Program-made: the position numbers and the translations under genes
Part shown: one piece after another, positions 45,740 to 55,889 of the stretch
How positions within the stretch are numbered: position 1 is the first letter of the stretch
Layout of the letters: each line of letters opens with the position of its first letter
DNA from: Lepidonotus clava
Taxonomy: Eukaryota > Annelida > Polychaeta > Phyllodocida > Polynoidae
DNA length: 64,000 bases
Reading direction: 5' to 3'
Assembly: GCA_936440205.1 (NCBI GenBank)
Contig: OW387147.1
Coordinates: forward strand, 47,363,627-47,427,626
Notes under the pieces: model-generated
Database searches by the model: none
What the model was told of the DNA's origin: nothing
What the model saw: only the letters and a program-made list of their open reading frames with translations

Positions 45740-46141
45740 TGTTAGAGAATGATATCAAAATATCATTTTATTGTGATGAAGTGTTTTTGTATTATTGTTT
45801 TATGAAAACGGATATGGTACTACGCATCTTGTGATACAGTAACGGACAACTTGCGGATGTTACCGCCCATCACATGATGAATATCCTTTAGCTCCTATGT
45901 ATATACTTTTGCGCGGAATTAAACACGTCAGAGACGAAGTCCCGCTCTCCACACACACACAAGTCAAGCCATGTCGTTATGAGTTATTTGTTGCCGGTAC
46001 CGCATGGGAACCTAGAGGTCGATTAATGTAAAGTCCAAATTCCAGTGGGTAGCTATGACTGTCCCTCCCTGAGGTGCCAGTATGCTGCCTGCCACTGAAG
46101 GAACCGCAAAACTAAGTAAGTCTATGTGATAAAAGTCAACA
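45740..46141 (+). repeat. 5' LTR of E2
   Basis: 402 bp, TG...CA ends. A TATGTATATAC box is near 45896. TAACGGACAACTTGCGG and the CACACACACA run are shared with the 3' LTR. Confidence 0.93.
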
Positions 46142-46928
46142 TAGATTTATGGCCGACCACGGCGCGACCCTATTCGGACCTTTGTAATAGGTATGTAAAT
46201 AGAATATATTTTGATTTTGACCTCGTGGTTTATGTGGTGACGGTGACGGATGAATCATGCCGTAATAGAGCAAAGAAGCGCTGCAATGCCAAGTCTGGCA
46301 TTCTTCGTGCTTGCTATTCACCATGGCTGAGTGTGAGGATTTGGCCACTCACCCTGAAAGGAGAAAGATTGGTACAGGCAAGGAGGAGGAGGATAGATTG
46401 GATACTCGCGACCAGGAGGAGAAAGTAGCCAGCATCTCCGAAAAGAAAAAGACGCTGCGGCTCCCACTCCCGGCCGTCCTCCCTCCAGCCCAACCACAAA
46501 CCGACCCACATCCTGTAAGCGGTGAGTAAGAACGGGCTCTGCCTTGTATAAACACACACGGGATATGTGGTCTAGGGGTTAGACTAAAGGTTAACAGTGG
46601 GATGGGTTCAGATGAGGATTACGCCAGTCGGTTACCGAAACACGCTTGAGGTATATTAGAACGTTGAATGATACCACTACCTATCCTCATGATGAAGAAA
46701 AGTGGAGGTCACTATTGACTATTATTAACTGGGGTAAAAGGCAACCACCGCTGAGACCTGGAATCTGGTTTCTCGGTCGTAACCAAGATGAAAAGAAAAA
46801 TGAATGGGATTAAGAGAAATATTCCGGACTCACTATAAGGTATGTGTGTGTAACCTATTGTGTGTGTCACGGGCAGGGCCTGGGTGCTCGTAAGCTTCTA
46901 GAAAAAAGGGTGGCCTATATTATTTGTC
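46142..46928 (+). other. E2 leader
   Basis: Untranslated leader between 5' LTR and the gag-like frame. A purine-rich stretch (AGGAGGAGGA near 46382) and short frames are present without domains. The primer-binding site is not obvious (GGCCGACC near 46152 is a candidate). Confidence 0.5.
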
Positions 46929-48584
46929 GTGATGGCGCAGCCACAGCCTGCCGCTGCCCAGGCAGCTGCTCCGGCAGATGTAATTGCTCGTGAGCAGGTG
47001 GTGCGCAATATTGAAATCGCTTTATCGCAGCACGCGAAGCGAATAGGTGTCCAAGATGGCACGTCACACACGGCCCTCCGCGAATGGGTGGACGAAATCT
47101 CGTCTGCCCAGGAGTGGACACAGGCCAACGACCAGCAGATTTTGAGAATGGTCGGATATTTGATTAAGGGGGATCTGGATTCCTCCATACGGGAGTTCCT
47201 CCGCAACCGTAACGCGCAAGGTCAACCTACCGACTGGAACGCGGTTCGGACATATATTGTCCAAAATTTCTTAGATCAGGATGAGGAGGAGTATCTCCGA
47301 AAGAAGGTAGATCACCTTCAGCAGGAAGTAACCCAGGATGTGCGAGACTACAGTATCGTGTTTGATAAAAAGGTCAAGAAGGCGTACCAGCCAAATGAGA
47401 GGGCGGTTCCCCTCATCCAAGAACGACTCGTCCGTACCTTTATTGATGGTATTGCGAACCCGTTACCAGAGCGCAAGTGTATGCCCGGCGACCAAATAAC
47501 CTGCAGGCTGCCTATAATGCAGCCATTACCATCGACCGAGCCGAACAACTGGCCTCGGGAAGTTTCGAGGAACCGATGGAGGTGGCTATGCTATCCTGTT
47601 AAAGCTAGAGACGCTGCTAGTGTGATCAAGGTCCTGGAGAGAGACTATATACCTCGCCATGGCCCCCCCGCCATTCTCGTTCACGATAATGGCAAGGAAT
47701 TTTGTAATCGAGCGGTTCAAAAGTTTTGTGTAGATTGGTGTATCGAAACGAGAAAGACAACGACCTACCACCCACAAACCAACGGAAAAGTGGAAAGATT
47801 TCACCGAACTCTGAAGAACATTATTCGAAAACTTATCAATAACCGGCATAATCTGTGGGAGGCCCATATGGGTTCTGCTCTTTTGTCATATCGACAGAGC
47901 GTGTCCGACACTACGGGCTACTCTCCTGCCTTTTTACATTATGGAAGGAGACTAGGCTTTCCTGCCTGTGGCAAAGAGTTAGACTGCTCAGAGCCCCGAG
48001 TACTGGGAGCCAGGTTGGAGAGTGCTAGTGAGGCCTTGACGGACGCTATGAGAAACACCGCTCTGTCCAAACAAATCTATATGGAGAACCGGCAGCAGAA
48101 GGCTGACGCTAAGGATCTCCGGGTAGGTGATCGCGTGATTACCCGAGCGCACGAACGTGCGCCCCTGGATGCCCGATGGGATCTTCCCAAGGAGGTGACC
48201 CGGATTAGAGGCACTGTGGTTTGGTGTCGTCCGGTAACCGGAGAAGGTCCCGTCAAATCCTATAATCGAGCGCAACTGTGCAAAATCGATCCGGCTAGCG
48301 ACTGGCGTGAAATGAGACCCCGTATAACGCGGAGATATCGGACTGTGGCGGTACCACCGGCTCAGGCCAGGGGTGCTGCCGTACCCGCAACTCCCCCCAG
48401 GGTACGTACTCCGTCATCTGAACAAGTTGACGTCAGACGAAGGATGCAAAGGAAACGGAGGAGGGACGATGATGACGACGTATCTGTTGGAGTTCCCCGG
48501 AGGGAACCCCCTCCCCCAACAAACCGGATCATGACCCGCAGCATGACTGCGCAACAAGCCCAGCCCATGGATATAAGCTCATAG
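46929..48584 (+). CDS. E2 gag-like and integrase-like frame (551 codons)
   Basis: Residues about 1-190 are a Gag-like helical protein with an Ala/Gln-rich start (PAAAQAAAPADV), REWVDEISSAQEW and a helix-rich middle (EEEYLRKKVDHLQQEV). The second half is integrase-like: DAASVIKVLERDYIPRHGPP, LVHDNGKEF (catalytic Asp), TTYHPQTNGKVERFHRTLK (catalytic Glu), the C-terminal GDRVITRAHERAPL and a Pro-rich, acidic tail. It matches E1's integrase closely. No zinc knuckle is seen. It belongs to an incomplete element. Confidence 0.8.
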   Translation: MMAQPQPAAAQAAAPADVIAREQVVRNIEIALSQHAKRIGVQDGTSHTALREWVDEISSAQEWTQANDQQILRMVGYLIKGDLDSSIREFLRNRNAQGQPTDWNAVRTYIVQNFLDQDEEEYLRKKVDHLQQEVTQDVRDYSIVFDKKVKKAYQPNERAVPLIQERLVRTFIDGIANPLPERKCMPGDQITCRLPIMQPLPSTEPNNWPREVSRNRWRWLCYPVKARDAASVIKVLERDYIPRHGPPAILVHDNGKEFCNRAVQKFCVDWCIETRKTTTYHPQTNGKVERFHRTLKNIIRKLINNRHNLWEAHMGSALLSYRQSVSDTTGYSPAFLHYGRRLGFPACGKELDCSEPRVLGARLESASEALTDAMRNTALSKQIYMENRQQKADAKDLRVGDRVITRAHERAPLDARWDLPKEVTRIRGTVVWCRPVTGEGPVKSYNRAQLCKIDPASDWREMRPRITRRYRTVAVPPAQARGAAVPATPPRVRTPSSEQVDVRRRMQRKRRRDDDDDVSVGVPRREPPPPTNRIMTRSMTAQQAQPMDISS

Positions 48585-48656
48585 TTGCGTGAGGGAAGTG
48601 CACACTCCCGCGAGCTTAGTGGACTGAGGATCTTGTGGCTAGGGTACTGAAGAGAG

Positions 48657-50471
48657 ATGATGTATTGTCTTCGTTTAGTGTTCGTTCTCCTAGCGTGCAC
48701 TTCGATTGACGCCTTGGAAGCGGTCGAGAGAAGAGTAGTACCTGGAGGAATTCTCTTAGAAGAATCCAACACCGTCCATCCTGTCTCTGATATCTGGACT
48801 ATAGTGGTCACGGCAAAGGGCCCAACCGCACCTAACGTTCGTAGGTGGCAAAGGGAGGTGTTACAAACACTACGTTCCGTTTCATCGTACTACACCTACC
48901 GAGAAAGAACACAATTGGAACATCGTATTAATACCTGGCTCTACGAACCACCGCACTTGACCACCCTGACTATCTTCACTAATTCTCGGTTACGGCCGAA
49001 ACGAGGACTGGTAAACATAGTCGGAAAAATCTCCTCGTTCCTTTTTGGTACGGCGACGAGTGAAGAAGTAAAAGTAATAAAGGAAGGGCTGGTAGCAGCC
49101 CAAAAGAACGGCGCGATTCTCTATCATAATCAAAAAAGACTCCTGGCCGTTGTGAACAAAACACGGATGTATGTCCAAGAACTGTACCATAAGGAAGACC
49201 TTGTAACAGGTACACTTACCCAGGAACTAAAAAAGAGTTTTACTGCTAGTAATGAACTCGGCCACCAGCTGAAAAGATTGAACACCCGGTATTCGATTGA
49301 CTCTACAATTTCTCTAGTGGAACGAGCTCTGGGGCGCGCCCAGGAAGCTAGGCGCCGTTTCACTAAAATGGCAGAGGATGTCCAGCGAGGCTTCCTAACG
49401 GACAACCTGCTGCCTCCCTGGCAAGTCGAACAAATCCTAGGGATAATGCAGAACTCTCGATCAATGCCAACGCCCTGGTACTATGCTAATACCCCTGTGA
49501 CTCTTGTAGAACAAAGTAACAACGAACTTATTTATAAAATTCAATTATGGGGCTATATTGACACTTCTTTTGTTAAATGGCAATTGCATTCTTTTCCAAT
49601 CCACCATGGTACATTCGCAGCTTCCGCCAATGTCCTGCGTGAAGTAGTGGTAAATGATAAGCGGACCCTTCTGTTTGAACCTATTCAATGTAGAGGGATG
49701 GGTACCCAGTTGTGCATTGCAGCCAAATATGAAAAACATGCTTGTGAATTGGGAATCATCAACGGTGTGTCAACCTCATGTAAATTAGATTTACAGAAAC
49801 CGGATCCTACATTACACATGTGGCTATATAGATCGAATGAATGGGTCCTGTTTCCTGGTAAACTGCCCCTTTCATTATATCTACAATGCCGAAACCGTCA
49901 ACATAGAAAATTGATTTTAAACAGAACTGAATTGTGGAAAATTAATCCAAATTGCAGTATTGACACACAGGCATTTATGACCAAAGGTATTAATTCCTAC
50001 AAACTGGATGTCTCGGTCAAATACAAACCTCCTGTTTTTCTGAATTTTACATTTTCTATTCCACCAGAGATTAAACTAGGTGTACCTGAACTACTCCGCT
50101 TCCACCCTCGTCTGCAGATCGACGCAGTCAGCCAGAATGTCCTAGAAAATATTCGACCTTGGACCTCTAATGGTGAGAGAAATACTCACTGGTTCTATGG
50201 AATCTTCTTCCTAATACTTCCTCTTATTGGTATTATAATAGCTTTCAATCGTCACAAAAAGAATAAGAATAAATCCCAAATTTATGCAAAATTCACCCAA
50301 CGACCTGGGGCTGGCCCTTCAGCGGCAGACGATCGTAACGTAGTTGAACTTAAGGCTACCCCTGCCCCTAGCGGATCGGCCTCACTCTGTGAGCCGACTC
50401 CACCAACAACACCTAGGCCGAATACTGAGAGGTCTACGTTTGGCCATGAATATGAACTTCCTCTGCGCTAA
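48657..50471 (+). CDS. E2 env: F-like fusion glycoprotein (604 codons)
   Basis: Open from a signal peptide (residues 1-19, MMYCLRLVFVLLACTSIDA) to the stop. RPKR at 113-116 is a furin-like site, followed by the fusion-peptide pattern GLVNIVGKISSFLFGTAT. A long helix region and LLPPWQVEQILGIM come next. Cysteines lie in CRGMGTQLCIAAKYEKHAC and in CKLDLQKPDP. The membrane anchor is at 512-530 (WFYGIFFLILPLIGIIIAF) with a basic stop and a 74-residue tail. This plan fits baculovirus F / errantivirus Env, which fuse membranes. It is probably made from a spliced RNA, as in gypsy of flies. Part of a young but incomplete element. Confidence 0.88.
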   Translation: MMYCLRLVFVLLACTSIDALEAVERRVVPGGILLEESNTVHPVSDIWTIVVTAKGPTAPNVRRWQREVLQTLRSVSSYYTYRERTQLEHRINTWLYEPPHLTTLTIFTNSRLRPKRGLVNIVGKISSFLFGTATSEEVKVIKEGLVAAQKNGAILYHNQKRLLAVVNKTRMYVQELYHKEDLVTGTLTQELKKSFTASNELGHQLKRLNTRYSIDSTISLVERALGRAQEARRRFTKMAEDVQRGFLTDNLLPPWQVEQILGIMQNSRSMPTPWYYANTPVTLVEQSNNELIYKIQLWGYIDTSFVKWQLHSFPIHHGTFAASANVLREVVVNDKRTLLFEPIQCRGMGTQLCIAAKYEKHACELGIINGVSTSCKLDLQKPDPTLHMWLYRSNEWVLFPGKLPLSLYLQCRNRQHRKLILNRTELWKINPNCSIDTQAFMTKGINSYKLDVSVKYKPPVFLNFTFSIPPEIKLGVPELLRFHPRLQIDAVSQNVLENIRPWTSNGERNTHWFYGIFFLILPLIGIIIAFNRHKKNKNKSQIYAKFTQRPGAGPSAADDRNVVELKATPAPSGSASLCEPTPPTTPRPNTERSTFGHEYELPLR

Positions 50472-51090
50472 TATAATAAGTGCATGAATACATTTATTCA
50501 CAATGTGGATCCCCATAAAATTAAGATACATATATAACATGCATGAATACAATGTTTTAAGTTAGTAGTCCTTAAGCATACAAATAACTTACCAATTAGA
50601 CCAAGTTTGGTCGAACCTGTCTAGAGTTAAGTATTTGATGACACCGATAGTGGTATGAAGTGGATGAATTGAATAAACTTACCACGATGACTATTACTTG
50701 ATGTCTCCAGGACTACAAGGTTTTATATAAAATGATATGTTGTGTATACTATACGATACTTGTTTATTGATTGTTATTGACTATTTTAATTGACTCTAAT
50801 AAGTGGAGAAGATAATTATGTTCCACTAATGAATATATATTAAGAGTTATGATACCTTGTATTGTGTGAAATGTTCCGCAATTGTGCTAATGCTGCTTCC
50901 TAGTATGATATTATTGTTGTCGTGTTGTGTGAATTATTATGTGATCTTGTTCTAACAATAACGTACAATGTCTTATAGACACCTAGATGATGTCATACAA
51001 TGATTATTAGCACACCTATTTGAAGATTTTTTATTCAGAAAATAAAAAACTAAGATAAATAATAAAAAATCTCAAAAAGGAGGGGAGGAA
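50472..51090 (+). other. E2 3' untranslated part and purine tract
   Basis: AT-rich sequence with no frame, ending in the AAAAAGGAGGGGAGGAA tract used to prime plus-strand synthesis. Confidence 0.7.
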
Positions 51091-51492
51091 TGTTAGAGAA
51101 TGATATCAAAATATCATTTTATTGTGATGAAGTGTTTTTGTATTATTGTTTTATGAAAACGGATATGGTACTACGCATCTTGTGATACAGTAACGGACAA
51201 CTTGCGGATGTTACCGCCCATCACATGATGAATATCCTTTAGCTCCTATGTATATACTTTTGCGCGGAATTAAACACGTCAGAGACGAAGTCCCGCTCTC
51301 CACACACACACAAGTCAAGCCATGTCGTTATGAGTTATTTGTTGCCGGTACCGCATGGAAACCTAGAGGTCGATTAATGTAAAGTCCAAATTCCAGTGGG
51401 TAGCTATGACTGTCCCTCCCTGAGGTGCCAGTATGCTGCCTGCCACTGAAGGAACCGCAAAACTAAGTAAGTCTATGTGATAAAAGTCAACA
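51091..51492 (+). repeat. 3' LTR of E2
   Basis: 402 bp, one visible difference from the 5' LTR. Confidence 0.93.
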
Positions 51493-51715
51493 CTATGCTA
51501 AAGATCTGAAAACTGCCAAGAAACTTTCTGTGATCCCCATCTTGTCTTGTCCACTAATTGTAGGTGAAACCCTCAGGAGACTGAATGAACAGAAAGAATT
51601 GTTGTTGAACTCAGACTATGAGAATAGTGAGGCTGCCTACAGAGAGTGTCTTCATAGATATGGGACAGATTTTGATGTAGAGGATTACATTGATGTGATG
51701 GACAACCATTTTTAA
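51493..51715 (+). mobile_element. Small ORF family member 1 (right block), right part
   Basis: It resumes after E2 with the NSEAAYRECLHRYGTDFDVE and DVMDNHF end, nearly identical to the left block. Confidence 0.6.
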
Positions 51716-52650
51716 ACAAATGTTCCAGACTTCGTTCTTTTTCAAATTCTTTGAAGAAGCAACTGACTTTGTTGTGCACTAAAGTGCGTCTTTAACTATT
51801 ATGGGAGCCGTTGCCGTGTTGGCATAGCTGTTATTGCTATGGTAACACTGACGTCACCAGTTCCTGAAGTGCCGGCATTACGCTGCCGACACTTCAGAGG
51901 AACTCGGAGCACTGCTGAGAGCAGACGGTCGTTAGGGGTCGGCCTCCGGCCGCAGCCTCCGCCCAGCGGGCGGAGGAGACCGCTCCAGCCCCATGCAACG
52001 GCCGATAGATAGACTCGGTAATGGGGTGGACTTCCTCCGATGGAGCCACTCCCCATAAAACAGGTTGGTCAAAATTATAATACTTACTTGGTTGAACCTC
52101 ACATATATGGGATATGTGATGGTTACTATAAACCTCCTACTTGTACTTCTCATGTACCGGAATTGAATTAGTTATGTCAAATGTTAATAATAATAAACCT
52201 CTCTCTATTAAAGTAAAACCTCTCATGTCTTTATATGGGTTGTACTAGCCCATTGGTGGAACTACCCTTGATTTAGGATTAAATCACATACAAAGTATAC
52301 AAGTTTAGGATCTTGTGAACTATACATAATGTATACAGCTATTACCAGCTAAAATAGACCACATAGTACAGTTGGTTCTTAAGTTGTCATAAGTTGTCAC
52401 ACATACACTAGATTTATTTGTTTGTTTGTGGAATTAGTTTAACGTCCGGCCAACCCTTTCGTTTTTTTTTACCAGACTGCACAAGGTAACGCTTTTCAAC
52501 TAGTTTTACGCCACAGGGGCAATGACCATATTAATGAAATGAGGTGCCTATTTGTAGCAGTGGGACCCAATGCCCTCTTTATAGTGCTGCCACACTGAGA
52601 TATCATGTCATAGGCCCACACAATACCCCATCCAGTCACATTATACATAC
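51716..52650 (+). other. Spacer between small ORFs, right block
   Basis: It carries the GC-rich hairpin (51956-51976) and, at 52398-52640, the same SINE-like repeat as the left block. No gene. Confidence 0.6.
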
Positions 52651-52998
52651 ACTAGACAGAAGAGTCCACAACCGTTTTGGATCTTTTTCTTGGCTGCTAG
52701 GGCCAAAGGTTATGAAGAGCAGGTGGTTAACATGACCTGGAAAAATCTTAGTGAAAAACTCCATGCCCCATGGAGAGCTTGTAGCAAGGCCATAAAAAAG
52801 GCTAAGAAGGAAGGTAAAGATGATGTAGTGCCAGCTCCCAAATTTGAGGAGGAAGTAATTAGCGAACTCAATTACTGGCAGGAGAAGATGAACTTGACTA
52901 ATGGGAGGAACAGTGCAGCTGTTAGGGAATGCAGGTTTAGGTATGGAGATGACTACACTGTGGAAGTGTTCCTTGACACGGTAAATGACTATTTTTAA
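52651..52998 (+). mobile_element. Small ORF family member 2 (right block)
   Basis: Reads PQPFWIFFLAARAKGYEEQV, then MTWKNLSEKLHAPWRACSKA, the Lys-rich middle and RECRFRYGDDYTVE to NDYF. It is about 97% like the left-block frame at 30024-30362. HAPWRA here agrees with member 1, which supports APWRA as the ancestral form. Confidence 0.65.
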
Positions 52999-53120
52999 AT
53001 TTTAGACGCTTTAAGAAAAGTTTACTTTGACTATTATTTCTTTCAAAATTATTGTACTTTAGATATTTTCTTTAAACAGATAAATAGTTTATCAAAACTG
53101 AATAAAGAAAAGAAATAAAT

Positions 53121-54165
53121 ATGGAGTTGCTCGAAGGGGAAGTAGATGCCCAAAGGCAAAGAACAACTCAAATGGAACAGGAAGTTGCTCATCAACGCAA
53201 GAAAATAGAATCAACAACCACAGCAACAGCAACAACGACCATGACCTGCTCCACAAGATGGGCAAGTGGTTGGTGAGTTACAGCGATTGGTGGGGAGCAT
53301 GGTTGTAACTCAAGTCCTTGCAAACATAAAAGCATTCGGTGGTGACCAAAAAGACTACCGACGCTGGATCAAAGACGTTGAACGTCATATCCAGGCAGTC
53401 GGTGGGGGTGACGCTAACCGAATAGCAGTTGCCGTCCAATCGTCAAAAGGCATAGTCGCTGACTTCTTGTTTCGTTAGCGTAACAATCATCCTGCTGTAA
53501 TGTGGCAGCAAATCAAGGATGAACTAGCTGCGAGGTTCAGTGACGTTGTTGATGCATCTCACGCTCTTGCACAGTTGCAACGGTTGAAGCAGGGTGACAA
53601 AGAAAGTGTAACTGTGTTCGCCGAAAGAGTTTTAGACAAAGAAGCCTATGCTTTTGTCGGGGAGCAATTAGAGCAACTGTTAATTGCTTGTCAGCTCATA
53701 TATAGATGGATTGCTTGACAATTTGGCAGTGAAAAAGATCTTGCAAGAGAACCCTGAGAAGCTGTGGAGTGGCAAGAAGGGTTCTCGCGGAAAACCCCCA
53801 GACTCTAGAAGCAGCTGGTTCCAGTGCAAGTAAAGAACACAACATTTCTCAGAAATAGGGGCAGTAGATAAAATTTCTCAAGAGGGTAGGACAAAGTTCA
53901 CTGGTACATGTTTCAAGTGGGACAAAGTGCATCCAAAGCATGCCGATTGCTGGTCGGGTATGTCATTCAAGGGAAGGTGTTTTCAGTGTATTGCTGTTGG
54001 ACACAAGGGAATAGATTGCCCTGCTGCCCATGTGTCGGGAAAGGGTCCAACAGGTCCAGCAAATTAAAGCCATGCTGGACCACAGGGGAAAGAACTTGCC
54101 AGAAACCACCAAAAGTGAACAAGAAACAGAAAAGTAAGCCAGCTAATGAACAGAAATCAAACTAA
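53121..54165 (+). mobile_element. Gag fossil, family A (right block)
   Basis: Gln-rich start, GELQRLVGSMVVTQVLANIK, RWIKDVERHIQAVGGGDANR and MWQQIKDELAARFSDVVDAS, then FAERVLD, knuckle remains (CWSGMSFKGRCFQC near 53950) and a Lys-rich tail. Fossil. Confidence 0.75.
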
Positions 54166-54305
54166 GATATCAAGGGATCAAAAAAGTGAAATGAAAAATA
54201 ACAAACAAAAAGCTACCATTTATACAGTAGGGTCTTTAGAGAAATCATCATGAAGGATTCAAATAGGGAGAAATAAATTTAGAACTTTGATTGACTGTGG
54301 AGCAA

Positions 54306-54600
54306 AGTGAGTGAGTGAGTGTTGGGTGTTTTACGTTGTACTGACAGCCAGGGTCATTTTCACAGCGAAAACCAGTTGGGACGAATTCTGTCTTTGGTGA
54401 TCTTATCTATGAGATGAGGGTGATACGGCGGGAAAACAGCAGGGGATCAAAAGCTGGAAATCATTTTTGCTGTTCCTCATCCCTTTGTGAACCCAGCACG
54501 ACCGGGAATTGAACCCAAATAACCACTTGGTCAGTGCTGGGTCGCCCTGATCGTTGCCTTATACGATTAGCAGGGGTTACTGGGGGCCTATTCTTCCCCA
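54306..54600 (-). mobile_element. SINE copy 15 (in right block), near full length
   Basis: Same insertion as copy 14, but it extends through the far-end CAGGGGTTACTGGGGGCC block. The shared left flank shows the insertion predates the duplication. Confidence 0.9.
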
Positions 54601-54657
54601 GAATATTCAAGTTTATGATCTAGAGGATTTTGTAGACATGATGGACAATCATTTCTA
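54601..54657 (+). mobile_element. Small ORF family, C-terminal remnant
   Basis: VYDLEDFVDMMDNHF and a stop match the last residues of member 1 (VEDYIDVMDNHF). A further, diverged copy must once have stood here. Confidence 0.5.
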
Positions 54658-54689
54658 AAGTAATCCAAGTCCTTACAAGAAGTGAAAAA

Positions 54690-54790
54690 TTATAAAAAAG
54701 AAAGAAAAGAAAGAAAAGAAAAGAGAAAAGAAAGAAAAGAAAATAGAAAATAGAAAAATAAAGGCAAAGGAGAAAAGTAGAGAAGAGATA
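54690..54790. repeat. AAAGA-type purine microsatellite
   Basis: About 100 bp of imperfect AAAGA/GAAAA repeats on the + strand. Confidence 0.9.
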
Positions 54791-54799
54791 AAGTCCTAA

Positions 54800-55860
54800 G
54801 ATTGACTGACTGATGTATTTTACCTCCCTTAGTAAGTGGTTGTTAATTATGGGGAAAAGATGCATCTACCTCGTACACCACCAACCCATGGGAGTTGAGA
54901 GCCGCTGGTGCTCTGAAAGCACTTGGTGCCTATACAGAAGGATCAGAGAAGTGTACTCCAGAGGTGGCAAAAACTGTCTTGTTGTCTTCTTAACAAGGGC
55001 TCTAATCTGCAATCATTGATTTGTGAGCAGCTGTTGTCTTGGCATGCAGACAATAAAAGCAATGGATTGGCTCGTAAAATTACGTACTTACATTCTGGAG
55101 GGGACGTGAGTTGACATCCCCGATGAACATACTGACCGAGGTGGCTCTCGTGTGTCCGGAGCTGAGTGGTTTCGGTCCAATCAGAACAGAATGGAAGACA
55201 TTCACTGAGTGGTTGGATTGTACCCTCTCGAAATATGGAGAGAAGTGGTACTACATGAAGTGCTTTGAAGTCACCAACCCAACAGAATCTGTCTCACCAG
55301 CCAGTCTTCCAGTGCTATCCAGCCTACAGGCATGTAAGTCATGGAAAGTCATTTCCGGGGAAAAATAATAAAAAGGCTCAGGAACAGATATATATAAGAG
55401 TCTTTTTTGAAGGGGGAAATCAAGCCATTCAAGGTATTACAAGTTTACTTTAGGCAAAATATCATAATAAATATTTAAAAAGCAGAATACATTCTAATAT
55501 TTTTCTACTTTTTTTGCAAAATATTATTGAGGTACCCCCCACCCCCTATAAAAAAATATTTTCTCCTCGGATTCGGATCTCAAAAATTATCAAAAAAATT
55601 CAAAAAATGCGGAATTCCGCATTTCCGCGGAAATCTTACATGCCTGAGCCTGGCACAAAGATTGGCTGCAGCCAAGAGTCAGACAATGGACAAGTTTTAT
55701 GTACCCGTGGCAACACTCTCAACGTATAACGGTTGATAAGTGCATCGCCATCATTGAGAGGAAGAAGCTCTGTGAAGAACTGGAGACAGCCAGGTGAACC
55801 GAAATCTTGGCCTAGGACTACACTGCAACTATCTCAGAGAGATATGTAATACTAGGTAGT
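54800..55860 (+). other. Unrecognised coding-like region, interrupted by a MITE
   Basis: 55114-55320 reads a hydrophilic, gene-like stretch (NILTEVALVCPELSGFGPIR, WKTFTEWLDCTLSKYGEKWY, YMKCFEVTNPTESVSPASLP). After the MITE, 55652-55735 reads QRLAAAKSQTMDKFYVPVAT. The composition is protein-like but I do not recognise a family. It may be a host exon or a fossil gag-type piece. The parts before 55110 contain several stops. Confidence 0.35.
55327..55646. mobile_element. MITE with 12-bp terminal inverted repeats, 320 bp
   Basis: CAGGCATGTAAG (55327-55338) and CTTACATGCCTG (55635-55646) are perfect inverted ends. AGCCT stands on both sides (55321-55325 and 55647-55651), one base away on the left, so the target duplication is about 5 bp. 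A TGCGGAATTCCGCA palindrome and a TTTCCGCGGAAA palindrome lie inside the right end, and a TTTCCGGGGAAA near-mirror inside the left. No coding capacity. Confidence 0.8.
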
Positions 55861-55889
55861 ACACAAAGAATGTACCGCAGACAGTCAAG

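Larger units (their letters stand above)
45740..51492 (+). mobile_element. Young env-bearing gypsy-like element E2
   Basis: A 5.75-kb element with 402-bp LTRs at 45740-46141 and 51091-51492 (TGTTAG...GTCAACA) that differ at a single site by eye, so the insertion is very recent. CTAA/CTAT flank it; the left block keeps the unoccupied site (CTAT at 28852-28855). A purine tract (AAAAAGGAGGGGAGGAA, about 51074-51090) precedes the 3' LTR. Parts seen: gag-like, integrase-like and a complete-looking F-like env. Not all expected pol parts are seen, so it looks incomplete (at least one break) and would need help from a full relative. Confidence 0.92.
45079..54542 (+). repeat. Duplicated block, right copy, interrupted by E2
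   Basis: 45079-45739 and 51493-54542 together match the left block (28207-33329). The young element E2 splits it. Confidence 0.85.
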
